Shown: in pieces, positions 1 through 9,744 of the stretch
Layout: each line of letters begins with the position of its first letter
Numbering within the stretch: position 1 is the first letter of the stretch
Assembly: GCA_002682825.1 (NCBI GenBank)
Contig: NOKP01000050.1
Location: 3,063-67,062 of the forward strand
Source of the DNA: Neonectria sp. B-13
Lineage: Eukaryota > Ascomycota > Sordariomycetes > Hypocreales > Nectriaceae
Direction: 5' to 3'
Length of the DNA stretch: 64,000 nt
Translations under genes and position numbers: made by a program
The notes under the pieces: model-generated
Databases searched by the model: none
What the model was told of the DNA's origin: nothing
What the model saw: only the letters and a program-made list of their open reading frames with translations

Positions 1-140
1 AATACGGTAACTTAGTCGAGTAACTTCAAGTTAACTCGAGTAAGCCAAAAAGGCTTGCTTGTGGTTGGTCGGGAGGGTCCTTACTTGTGGTTGGTTGTTA
101 CGTAATCAAGTAACCTCAACCAAGCAAGTCAAATAACTTG
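1..140. repeat. Possible end of a DNA transposon interrupting the sugar transporter
   Basis: This short stretch carries many direct and inverted copies of a GTAACTT / AAGTAAC / CAAGTAACCTC theme, for example GAGTAACTTCAAG, TCAAGTAACCTCAACCAAG and AATAACTTGGTTATT. Such clustered subterminal repeats are usual at the ends of hAT-like elements. The homology of the neighbouring transporter to its family stops just inside position 140, which suggests an insertion there. The element leaves the window at the left edge, so neither its identity nor a target duplication can be shown. The hAT assignment is inference only. Confidence 0.35.
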
Positions 141-1022
141 GTTATTGGACACACTGATGCCGTTGATCTGCTGGGCGACCATGGCACCACAAGAGCATAT
201 TAACTTGCGGCGCTCTATCGGATCCCGGATCAGGGATATCCAGCTCGACTCCAAAGCATTAGCGGCTTCGCGCTTGAGGGCTTCGTCCAGAAGCTGAAGA
301 TCGTGTGCAGGATCGTAGGTTGGGTTGCTGGCATTGATCTTGCACAGGGACGCCTCTGCTTGTCCCCTGCGACCCTTCATCGCGTACCACGTAGGACTCT
401 CGGGGGTGAAGGGCAGAGAAATTATCATCAAGCCAGGGAGGGCAACGAGTAAACCCATGGGAATGAGGTACGAGTTCTTGTTGGCAATTGTTTCGGTGCC
501 CTGCGTGACGCCCGACCCAACCAGCTGGGAGCAAGACTGCATGAACTGAAACATCATGAGCGCCGGACCACGGATAGCCAAAGGCGCCACCTCGCCGATA
601 TAGAGAAGGCAAGTCACTGTGAACTGTCCAACGCCGAGGCCAATCAGGATGCGGCCGAGGATGATGAGGCCTTGGATTCCATTGGCTGCGAGTTGAACGA
701 CGGCACCGGCGATGATGCAAAGCGAAGCGCAGTAAAATACGGCTTTGCGACCCCAGTAGTCGTTGATGGGAGCGGCCATGATGGCGCCGAGCAGTTCCCC
801 GACATAGATGATGGATGCCGTCAGAGAGACAAACGATGTCGTTAGAGCAGTGTTGTTGTCGTCGTCGACGCTTCGACCGTATTCGTCAATGAATGGACGC
901 ATTCCAAGGAGGCCGGTGTAATAGATCTGGTCATAGCCATAGCAAAGTGCACCCAAAGTCGAAATACCGCAGTAAAGCAGCGCTCGCTTATTGCGTTGGA
1001 AGTCGATGTTGAAGATTGCCAT
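129..1022 (-). pseudogene. MFS sugar/hexose transporter, C-terminally truncated
   Basis: The frame gives 297 residues where family members have about 500-560. It would import a sugar across the plasma membrane. Visible sugar-porter signatures are the GELLGA...NDYWGRK loop after TM2, the LGRILIGLGVG helix, GEVAPLAIRG, PESPTWYAMKGR before the central loop, and QQINGIS at the start of TM7. After QQINGIS the frame ends in an unrelated SVSNNQVI tail and a stop, so TM7-TM12 are missing. The loss coincides with repetitive sequence at the left edge, and the missing half may lie outside the window beyond an insertion. The start at 1022 (MAIFNIDFQRNKRALLY) is the natural one and faces away from the transaldolase across about 700 bp. 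Substrate cannot be predicted. It resembles fungal general sugar/maltose-type porters. Confidence 0.8.
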
Positions 1023-1440
1023 GGTCGAAAAGAGGTGAGGGACAAGAGGGGAGTGAACAGCAGACTGGGGAGAAGGGTGATGGTGATGTTCAATATATAC
1101 CCACGCGCAGAAACTGAGCGTTGCCAGACATCAAGCAAGAAGCCTCGCCACAGGCCGCACCGAGTCCAGAATCACGCTTGGCTGATGCAACGAAACGAGT
1201 GACAAGGGTATGCCTTCAAGGATGGGGAGGCGGCAACATCAGGTGAGCCCGAGACCGCGGATAGCAAGAGTATTCGCTGAAATGCCCTTGGGGACATGAT
1301 GCAGGCGGGTCTTCTCCAGAGCCCATAACCTGGGGTTCTATGCCGTTGATCCGGGGTTCACGTGGGGTGCGGAGAATGCGCAGGGTAGAGCAGGCTAGAG
1401 TGAGTCTAACTATTAGCGAAGTATCTAATAAGCGTTTGTT

Positions 1441-1454
1441 CGGGGGATGCTCCG
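1441..1454 (+). promoter_or_regulatory. CGG-N8-CCG site, copy 1 (transaldolase promoter)
   Basis: The sequence is CGGGGGATGCTCCG, with flanks that extend the symmetry to TTCGG-N8-CCGAA. Inverted CGG triplets at fixed spacing are the normal target of fungal Zn2Cys6 regulators; CGG-N8-CCG is the spacing reported for CLR-2/ClrB. It lies about 267 bp before the transaldolase ATG in the shared divergent promoter. The same 14 bases recur at 3407-3420 and inverted at 1525-1538. Confidence 0.6.
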
Positions 1455-1524
1455 AAACCCACTCCTAGATCCCGCGTTAGGAAAAGGCAAGTTTCTTAGC
1501 CAGGGTATGTCCGGAAGGCTCCGT

Positions 1525-1538
1525 CGGAGCATCCCCCG
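1525..1538 (-). promoter_or_regulatory. CGG-N8-CCG site, copy 2 (inverted)
   Basis: CGGAGCATCCCCCG is the exact reverse complement of copy 1, including the eight spacer bases. It sits about 183 bp before the transaldolase ATG. Two identical sites in opposite orientation in one promoter argue against chance. Confidence 0.6.
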
Positions 1539-1720
1539 ACGCCATGACCTGCGAGCTTCCATGATGCTTCAGTTAGCTGGGCTCTGTCAAACACCATCAC
1601 GTGTTGTGAAACTTGTGTCCGCCGACCGGTCATGACTTTAATTCATCTTCTCGAAAAGTCGCACCATCGAAACAAACTGATCGCTCTGGCTCCATATCGG
1701 ATATCCTCATTGCTTCAGCC

Positions 1721-2819
1721 ATGACTTCTGAGATTGAGCCAAACACGCTGCAGCAGCTTCAAGCTTGCGGCACCGCGCTGATTGCCGACACGGCCGACTT
1801 CGAGAGTAATGAACCCATCTACCTGGCCTTGATGCAAGACTCGTGCAAGGCAAAAGCTAACACAACACGAAGAGATTGCTCGGTTCAAGGCTTCCGAGGG
1901 AACGACAAACCCGAGTCTTCTCTACGCTGCCGCTCAAAACCCCGCCTACTCTGCGCTGATATCGACTTCCGTCGCCTACGTCAATGCCCTGCCGGCCTCG
2001 TCCACCAAAGCCGAGCGCCTGTCAGCTGCCATTGATCATCTTGCCGTTCAATTCGGTACTCATATATTCAACATCACAGGCAGAGTCAGCACGGAAGTCG
2101 ACGTGACGCTTTCCTTCGACACCGCTGCTACCGTGGCCTCGGCCCTGCGAATCATCAAACTTTACGAGGAGCAAGGAGTAACAAAGAATCAAGTTCGCAT
2201 CAAAATCAGCGCAACATGGGAGGGCATCCAGGCGGCGAGAATACTACAGCGAGATCATGGGATCAGCTGTCTTATAACAGTCGTCTTCGGTTTGGCTCAA
2301 GCTATCGCGGCAGCTGAGGCCGGCGTTGATGCCATTGCTCCCTACGTCGGACGCATTGCGGATTGGGGCGCGCTTCACGGTGCCAAGGGGGACCTTGGCG
2401 TACTCACGGTGGCCAAGATACAAAACTACCTGCGGAAATACGGCTTCCAGACCCAGGTTATGGCCGCCAGTTTCCGCAACACGAAGCAGGTCCGTGGTTT
2501 GGCAGGTATTGACCTTCTCACAGCTGCTCCAGAGATCCTCGAAGCTCTGGAGAAGGAGACGGAGCCCGTTAAGCCCGTGTTGACCTTGGAATCTGGTAAG
2601 TTCAAGACATGGGCCGCTCAGACGGACTTTGGACGCTCCACTAACTGTTGTAAAGCACAGGCCGCCGATGTAGAAAAGGTATCATACATTAACGACGAAG
2701 CGAGATTCAGATGGGCATTCAACGGGGATGCCTGCGCGGTGGAAAAGTCTGCTGAAGCCATGAGCAGATTTGGGGAAGATACGGAGAAGCTAAAGGGCCT
2801 TCTCTGCTCGATGTTGTGA
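1721..2819 (+). CDS. Transaldolase (three exons)
   Basis: It transfers a dihydroxyacetone unit between sugar phosphates in the non-oxidative pentose phosphate pathway, in the cytosol. I read exons 1721-1805, 1873-2595 and 2656-2819, giving 323 residues, the usual class length. Intron 1 (1806-1872) has donor GTAATG, branch GCTAAC and acceptor AAG. Intron 2 (2596-2655) has GTAAGT, CTAAC and AAG. Splicing restores ADTADFEK-IARFKASEGTTNPSLL and LES-AQAADVEKVSYINDEA. The Schiff-base lysine is K139 in IKISATWEG, the catalytic Asp is D23 in ADTADFE, and the catalytic Glu is in STEVD (about residue 103). The site reads KISATWEG rather than the common KIASTWEG, so this may be a specialised paralogue rather than the housekeeping copy. 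Two CGG-N8-CCG sites precede it. The start at 1721 matches the family N-terminus. Confidence 0.93.
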
Positions 2820-3628
2820 GAAATTAGATTATCAGTATCAATTAGGACTCTGCCTTAAGCTGCATCTTGTTTACGTATAGTTGACTCGCCGGGCTATGTG
2901 ATTACTTGATACCTGCTCATCTAAAGAGTGGTTGACCGAGCAAAAGTGACTGTGTCATGCTTTGATAGTTGTAAGAGGTTGCCGCCTCGCAGAGCCCCTT
3001 ATCAGCAGTTGTGTAGTGCGGTTCGATAACGCAGCCTTTTTGAATCGTTTGATCTTTTTGGCCTAAAGGCTAGACGGGTCTATTGAAGACTGGGCATGCT
3101 ACCCCGGGTCTTACAATGGTACGCAAACACCTGCTGTTCTGGGGATTGTGGGTCTTTACGACACGTTTGTCCCCATGACACAGCAATCATGACTCGAGCC
3201 GAAACGAAGAAGACGTAATGACACTTGCATGCATCTCCTGGAAATCTTCAGCCGAGCATCTGCCGCTCTGTCCTAAGGTATGAGAGTTTTGCCCAGCTGT
3301 GCGTGGTCGGGGCATTCCCCGATGACTTCCCCGCCTTAGTCTAGTAGTACGACGCAACATCGCCAGGTTTGAGTTAGCCACGCAACAGTGAGGGGAAAGC
3401 GCGCTTCGGGGGATGCTCCGAAAGGATCCCCAATTTGGTGGGGTTTCTAGCTAACCGAAGATTCTTGTCGAAAGCCCACCTGACCGCTGACTAGGGTCAT
3501 ACATGACAGGTACGGTTTTGTCGGAAGACGTCGATAAATCGGTCCAACTTCGTTCCCTAGTTATAAGTTGGGTACACACTCGTCATGCACTCGTGTTTTA
3601 CCCAGATTCTCTTCCACTTCTAAGCATC
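2820..3628. other. Intergenic, transaldolase to AnmK-like kinase
   Basis: No convincing gene is seen; short open frames here have no recognisable protein character. The right part is the kinase promoter and holds the third CGG-N8-CCG site. The kinase frame is open from 3503, but the family-like protein starts at 3629. Confidence 0.6.
3407..3420 (+). promoter_or_regulatory. CGG-N8-CCG site, copy 3 (kinase promoter)
   Basis: CGGGGGATGCTCCG is identical to the site at 1441-1454, and the match extends to TTCGG-N8-CCGAAA on the flanks. It lies about 209 bp upstream of the kinase ATG. The identical spacer GGGATGCT in all three copies suggests a specific regulator or a recent shared origin. Confidence 0.6.
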
Positions 3629-4897
3629 ATGGTATACATTGTTGGGTTAAACAGCGGCTCCTCGTTTGACGGCGTCGATGCAGTTCTCTGTCAAATCTCC
3701 CTCGCTGAAGACGGCCATCCCTCCTGTCCCAAGTATGTAGACGGATTGACAATCGACTGGCCTCTGGAGCTGCAGCCGCTCATCCTAAGGGCCTTTGACA
3801 ACCAATTGACCATCTTCGAGATGACAAGGCTCAACTACGCCGCCGGTGCTCTGTACGCCGAGGCTGCTAACGGCCTCATCCTCCGGAACAAACTCCAGGC
3901 CCAAGATATCGACGTTATTGGTTATGACGGCCAGACCATATACCAAGAACCTCCAGACCGAGTCAAGGAGAGACAGTACGTCGAGAGCGGCAACAAAAGT
4001 CTCGTGGACCGTTGGTTAAAGGGCGGGTTTCCATGCGGCTTCTTCATCGCCGAGTCCGGCGTCGTAGCAGCGCTCACCGATGTCGATACTGTCACGCAGT
4101 TCAGGCCGCTGGAACACGCCCTGGGCGGATCTGCCGCTCCCCTGATGCAGTATCTCGACTTCGTCGCCTTTCGCAAAGACGGCCCGACCGTGACGCTCAA
4201 CATCGGTGGCATCGCCAACCTGCAACTTGCCGAGGCCGACCGCAGCAAGATGATGGCTTTCGACACGGGCCCAGGCAACGTCATGATTGACCACGTCATC
4301 AAGGCACGGACCGGCAAGGGTTACGATAAGGACGGTGAGCTGGCTGCTAAGGGGACAGTCTTGACCTCTCTGCTCGCAGAGCTAGGTACTCACGAGTTCT
4401 ACTCACGGAAGCCCCCTCGCTCGGCATGGCGGCTTGACTTTGGCGCCGATTACGCGGATGAGGTTCTCAAGAGATACGCGTCTGCGTCTACCGAGGACCT
4501 GTTGGCGACTTTGACACGATTTACTGCCGTATCCATCACGAGGAGCCTCGTCGACTTCATCATCCCCCGAACCAACGTTGTCCGCGTTGTAGCGTCGGGC
4601 GGAGGAACGAGAAACGCCACACTCATGAAGAACCTCACAGAAGAGGTCTCTCGCCACGGCCTGTCGCTGACAACGAGTGACGAGTTTGGTATCCCTGCTG
4701 AATATAAAGAGGCCATCAAGTTTGCAACTCTGGCTTTTGCCAACAAACTGGGCTTAGCTAACAACATCCCGGCTGCGGGGGGGGCTGTCAAGTTTGCCTC
4801 ACTGGGGAAGCTGAGCCGGGCTCCATGGCGAACCCAGCTGGTAGAAGAGGTTGTTGGCAGGAATGAGAAGGTGCTTGGGATATATGATAGTAATTAA
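3629..4897 (+). CDS. AnmK / levoglucosan-kinase-family sugar kinase
   Basis: The 422-residue intronless protein belongs to the anhydro-N-acetylmuramic acid kinase family (ASKHA fold), which also holds yeast levoglucosan kinase. Family members open and phosphorylate a 1,6-anhydrosugar with ATP. Seen in order: GLNSGSSFDGVD (phosphate 1 loop), GYDGQTIYQEPP (SHGQT in bacteria), FRPLEHALGGSAAPL, TLNIGGIANL, FDTGPGNVMID, YDKDGELAAKG, VVASGGGTRN and PAEYKEAIKFA. By eye the catalytic ADFR/TDFR motif aligns with TQFR here, so the acidic base appears replaced by Gln, and GQGAPL reads GSAAPL. Fungi lack peptidoglycan, so a plant-derived or pyrolytic anhydrosugar, or an ordinary sugar, is a likelier substrate. 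ATG 3629 is preferred over the upstream in-frame extension because family homology begins there. It shares a promoter site with the transaldolase. Confidence 0.85.
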   Translation: MVYIVGLNSGSSFDGVDAVLCQISLAEDGHPSCPKYVDGLTIDWPLELQPLILRAFDNQLTIFEMTRLNYAAGALYAEAANGLILRNKLQAQDIDVIGYDGQTIYQEPPDRVKERQYVESGNKSLVDRWLKGGFPCGFFIAESGVVAALTDVDTVTQFRPLEHALGGSAAPLMQYLDFVAFRKDGPTVTLNIGGIANLQLAEADRSKMMAFDTGPGNVMIDHVIKARTGKGYDKDGELAAKGTVLTSLLAELGTHEFYSRKPPRSAWRLDFGADYADEVLKRYASASTEDLLATLTRFTAVSITRSLVDFIIPRTNVVRVVASGGGTRNATLMKNLTEEVSRHGLSLTTSDEFGIPAEYKEAIKFATLAFANKLGLANNIPAAGGAVKFASLGKLSRAPWRTQLVEEVVGRNEKVLGIYDSN

Positions 4898-4979
4898 GTC
4901 AGCTACTCTAGGTATTATTCACATACGATTCTCCTAGAATTGGAGCTCCACACTTATATAAAATTTAAGCATGGCTTAA

Positions 4980-5294
4980 TGTGACGGTCGGGTCTAACCT
5001 AGGGGTATAGGGTAGGTCCGGGGCGTGAGTTGTATGATCTAGCGGATTAGGACGTTATAGTGAGCAATGTAGGTAACGGTCTGGTAATGTGCAAAAGGTC
5101 GTTTTGTGTAAATAAGTGTTTTATTAGCTAAACAGCGTAGAGCTAATATAGTCTCTATGGGACTGTTTATAGACTATGCATTTTTTGTTGCCTCGTGAGG
5201 CGCCTAGGATCGTGAGCATGTGAGAGGGAGGAGAAAGTGGGAACGTTATGATTCTGCTCCTTGTGACCTCCTGGTCTGAACCTGGGCCGTGACA
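4980..5294 (+). repeat. GC-normal solo LTR
   Basis: The unit starts TGTGACGG and ends CCGTGACA, a perfect 8-bp inverted terminus of TG...CA type. Its first ~150 bp match the LTRs at 8877 and 15659 once C-to-T and G-to-A changes are allowed: TGTGACGGTCGGGTC here reads TATAATAGTTAGGTC there. The middle differs and it is 315 rather than 389 bp, so it is a related subfamily. No 5-bp duplication is seen (CTTAA before, CGCCA after) and no internal region follows. Confidence 0.7.
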
Positions 5295-5703
5295 CGCCAC
5301 GACAGTGTCATCATAACGTTGCCGCTACTTCTAAACTGTTACTCATTCAATACTCTAAACATGAAATTCTTCTCTCGACCAGTGGTAATCCTTCCCTTAT
5401 CTTATTTATCGCTGTAATATTGACTGTTATGAAAGATGCGCTACCGCTCAAGAGAGCATGCAAACTTTAGACGTATTTCACAGGGGAGACAAGGCAACAT
5501 CTGTGCGTTTTGTTTTTCTTTTATGTGAAACTTGAGACAGGGATAATAATCTGCGACACGCGTCGCGTGTGGCTTTGTTGTTAGGCAACGAGGCTGTGGC
5601 ACTGCATATATTACGTTAGCTTTAATCCATTACCTAGACTCTTTTCTTCTCAAACCTATCTGGCTATTGTTCGTAAATATTCCAGTACTGTCTCAGAGGC
5701 AAC

Positions 5704-8388
5704 ATGGCGACACAATGCGGAACGGAAAGCCAAGAGCCCCAGAGCGAACGATGGATACGGCGGTCTGACGGCGGTCTGGTGCCTTTGGTGCTCCAGACTG
5801 CGGATGATCCACGCTTTTTGCCTCATACATCAAGATGGACTCGCATTGAAAGACCGCCATCAAATGTGCACTCAATGCTCAAGGTCTCGTACTGGATAGG
5901 ATCGTCCATCTTTCATCCAGGCAAGCCGACTGGGCGCTTTACCATCCCCTCCACCTTGTTGGCGGCCTTGAAATTGATCATTGCCTGGCCTCTGCTTTTC
6001 ATTCTTGTATGTTCCTTCCATCCTTGGAAAGAGGCTCACTAAGTAATGCCGTTTTAGGCAATGGGAGTTGAAGTCCTCTTTGGAGACGTCAAACCAGATG
6101 GCTACGGCAACTTCGACACGCGGTATGACGCAGTGCATTACCCATCATCCTCAGCTAGCACACGGAGCCATGAGCAAAACTCGACGTCGAGTCCCCAGGG
6201 ACAGGTAGCAGTTGCAACTCGACAGTCATATTCAGATGACATCAGGTTGAATTCCACGCTGCCGTCACCATCGCCGGATCGTCACGGAAGTATAGTTCGG
6301 AGCCTTGCAAATAGAAGACAAGATGCTGCATCGACGAATCTCCGCCCACGGTATCTATGTTTTGTTCGGGATTTTGAGAAGGGTACCTTTGAGACTGTCA
6401 AGGTATCCGATCATATCTGGGATCATGGAGATGATGTCGATATGGAGTTCGTCTTCGTATCGTATACGCGAATGCAGTTCAGAGTCGCCACGGAACGAGA
6501 GATTTCCAACTACGAATACCCAAATGAGGAGACAAGGGAGGCCAACAAACAACTCGCCCGGAAAGATCGACAGGCCCTCATAAACTGGGGTATGAATGCA
6601 GCGGAACAAGCCGGGAAAAGAGCCTTCTGGCTTGACTTTGAATGTGTCCGGAACGACGACGGAGCTGCAGCAGCTACGAGCGACAGCGATGATGTCTACC
6701 GCATTTGCGACATTGTTCGTGCTGCACATTCCATGATTATTGCCATTGGGCCTTCAACATCTGACAAAATCACTGCGATACTAGCAGGAGACGAGCTTCC
6801 CGGTTTTGCTCGCGAGAATGTGACACCGTGGCTGCGACAATGGGGCTCGCGTCTGTGGACACTGCCGGAGCTTCTTCTTTGCCCAGGCGAGCATAGAATC
6901 CGGCTGTACGTTGCCGAAGACTCTTCTGAGCCCAAGTGTTTGGCAAAACGAAACTTTGCTGAGAGAGCCTGGGACGATGCTGAAGCTGTCAATGACCTGG
7001 TCAATCATTTCGAGGGCTCAGCTATCCTATCTCAGGAGCACCTCATCGAAGCCGCCCTCACCTGCTTCTCAAGGCGGCAGACCGACCAGTTCAGCCAAGG
7101 AGACATTGCTTATGCAATCATGGGTCTCTTTCCCAGCAGTCACCGTCCGTCGATCGACAAGAAAGACGCGGGATTTCGAGCTTTTGCCAAGTTCTGCCTC
7201 GCCAATAAGAGCGGAGCCTGCCTTGTACAGCTGATTTCCCTGGCTCCCCAGCCGCATGCTCCCTGGCACGACATGACGGATCGTTGGGGAGCAAAGCTCC
7301 GTGATATATATCCAAGTTGCAGAGTCTCCGAGGCCCCAGCCTCGAATACTATCCGGTTGGATGGAGTGCATGGCGCAACAATTCACTGGGACAACCTAGA
7401 CCCGGAGCCCCTCATTGACGTGACTCGGAAATCCCTTCCGATGACGGCTCTGATGGGAGGATTTGTTTCGGCGGTTTTGATGTCTAGAATGGCTTTGTTT
7501 CTCTTCCTTACAAATGAATTATATGAAGATCCATCTTACTGGGACGCATCTCTAGCTTTCGGAGGTATCCTTCTTGGGCTAATTTGCGTCTTTGCTCTTC
7601 TTGCGCCGATTCTACTGCTCGCTAACCAAATCCATGAGCAAAAGCCAGTCAAGCCTCGCCTCATTGGAATCGAAGGCATGGTGAATGCTGGAAGTGTAGA
7701 GAAGCAACTCTGGGGGTTCAATCATGGGAGACTTCAAGATACAACCCTTCGGCCGTACACAGACACGAACGAGGATGGCCTTTCCCGAGCAACTCTGGGG
7801 ACTCAGGATGATTTTGAATTCACACTGGTCGATACTCACATGATGACTGTCACGCATTTTCGTTGTCAACTACCTCCAGTTGCCATGCTCATATGTGGCG
7901 AAGAAGGAGGATGGCAACGTGCGCTTCTCTGTTCGTACGATTGGAGGCAGGAAACGTTCCAGCGCCAGACAGTCCTCCGAGTGAGGGAAGTCTTGATCGG
8001 ATGCATAGACTGGAAGAAGTGCAATTGGCTCTGGTTTCTCAATCAAACAAACAACGTCCGGAGAGCGCCACCAGTGGATGATAGGGACAGTGCGAGGACG
8101 ACGCAAGCAGATCTAGGATGGGCGGTACGTATCGCGGTGAGCAGTTCGGCGCGGAACGGGGTAGTCGGAGTCGGCGCGGTCATCGAGATTCCTGCATCGG
8201 TGCGAGGAGGGCCGAAACTTGAGCGCTTCTCCTTCACACTCGGCATGAGAACAGAGCAGAACCCGTTCTCTGGGGAACTAGCGGCGATAGCATATGCATT
8301 AAGACACTTGCCCAACCTCAAGTACCAAAGTGTAGCATTATTGGCAAGCAACAGAGCCACAGTGCTCACGATCCAAAACCCTCGCTAG
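5704..8388 (+). CDS. HET-like membrane protein fused in frame to a LINE RNase H tail
   Basis: Exon 1 is 5704-6006, intron 6007-6057 (GTATGT donor, CACTAAG branch, TTTTAG acceptor), exon 2 6058-8388, giving about 877 residues. The central part has weak HET-domain hallmarks: FVFVSYTRMQF, FWLDFECV (cf. WIDxxCI), an IVRAAHSMIIAIGPS stretch and RLWTLPELLL (cf. RxWTxQE). HET-family proteins act in non-self recognition and cell death. Membrane segments are predicted near exon 1's end (LLAALKLIIAWPLLFIL) and twice in the later part (ALMGGFVSAVLMSRMALFLFL, GGILLGLICVFALLAPILLL). From about position 8070 the frame changes character: WAVRIAVSSSARNG, EQNPFSGELAAIAYALRHLP and LASNRATVLTIQNPR are the RNase H domain of a Tad1-type LINE. 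The stop at 8388 is TAG at a position expected to be CAG, followed by the in-frame continuation QSGQEYVRCIYDT. So the gene's own 3' end is lost or overlain by an insertion. Function of the chimera is unknown. Confidence 0.65.
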
Positions 8389-8876
8389 CAGTCCGGTCAA
8401 GAGTATGTTAGGTGCATATATGATACCATTGATGCATTGAGGGCCAAAGGAAATGTAGTAGCTATCATATGGATGCCCACTAGTACTAAACATAGGCTCC
8501 TAGAGATAGCAAAGAAGGAGGCGCAAAATGTAACTCAAGATAGCATTACCCTTACCCTAAAGTTTCCCAAAATGTAGTCAATGACCCTGAACATTACTCA
8601 ATTAAGTTAGTACACTAGACTAAATACGTACCTCTTTTAGATCTAAGTAGTACTATTATAGGAATATATATATAGATAAGTAGTAGAGACTATTAAGTAT
8701 TTTCTCGTTTAATGTACAAAATGGATAGTACATAGAACTAAGATGCTATAGTATACTAAAACACTAAGAGGAAACCTCTCATTCTACTTAGGAGGAAAGC
8801 TACTATTAAATAACACTAAATAGATACTAAATATATAGATAGTCCATATAACTATACAATTTACAATAGCTATAGG
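8070..8876 (+). mobile_element. Tad1-type LINE, 3' (RNase H) fragment
   Basis: Translation of 8070-8575 gives a Tad1-clade RNase H region with one nonsense codon (TAG, 8386-8388) and then an open continuation (EYVRCIYDTIDALRAKG, IIWMPTSTKHRLLEIAKK). Past about 8580 the sequence decays into AT-rich RIP-like DNA up to the LTR at 8877. EN and RT parts are absent, as in a 5'-truncated LINE insertion. Confidence 0.75.
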
Positions 8877-9265
8877 TATAATAGTTAGGTCTAACCTAAG
8901 AGTATAAGGTAGGTCTAAGATATATAGTTTAATAATTAAGTAGATTAGAATATTATAGTAAGTAATATAGATTATAATAATAATATATAAAGATAAGTTA
9001 TTATATAATTAAGTTAAATTATTAATAACTAAAGAGCTTAAGACTATTATTTAATGTATTAAGTAAATATATATATATATTTTATAGTATTCTATTAGAT
9101 TATAATTTAGAATTATAATTCTATCTAATAGATTATAGTTTAGAGTTATAATCTATAATAGATTATAATTAGGAATTATAATCTATATATAATTAATAGG
9201 AAATTTAATAGAAGTAGATATAATATATATATACTATATAATTAAGATTAATTTAAGCTATAATA
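8877..9265 (+). repeat. 5' LTR
   Basis: It starts TATAATAG and ends CTATAATA, which are TGTGACGG and CCGTGACA after RIP-type transitions. It is the same length as the partner at 15659-16047. Confidence 0.85.
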
Positions 9266-9744
9266 TAATATCTTTCTTCTATTAGTCTTATTCTTAAGGC
9301 TATTTAAATAAGACTTTTATAATTTCTACTATTAATTTATAATTTACTTTCCTAAATATCCTATAATATATTAATATAATATTAAAATATATAATTAAAC
9401 TAAAAGTAAAAAAGATAACTAAGTATAATTCCTTTTATTATTTTACTAAGCTAAATTATTATTCTACTAATATACCTTATACTTATTGTTTTAAGTATAA
9501 GATTAACTATTAAATAAAGAATTTAGATTATTCTAATAGGTATAAAAAGTATATCTATTAGGGTTAGACTTATAATAGTATTTATATTGCATTTTCCTAT
9601 AGGTTTCTTTCTATATTTCTCTACTAATAATATACTGATTTTTATAATTAATAAACTAATTAATTAATAAGAAAAGCTTAAAAAGAAAGAAAAAGTAATA
9701 AGTAATTAGATCTTAATTATTTATAACTAGTTAGCTAAGCTTTA

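Noticed and set aside
4012..4791. Several 84-131-residue frames overlapping the AnmK-like kinase
   Set aside because: Antisense or off-frame shadows of a clearly conserved protein.
4975..5299. Target duplication around the solo LTR
   Set aside because: CTTAA before and CGCCA after do not match, so none is claimed.
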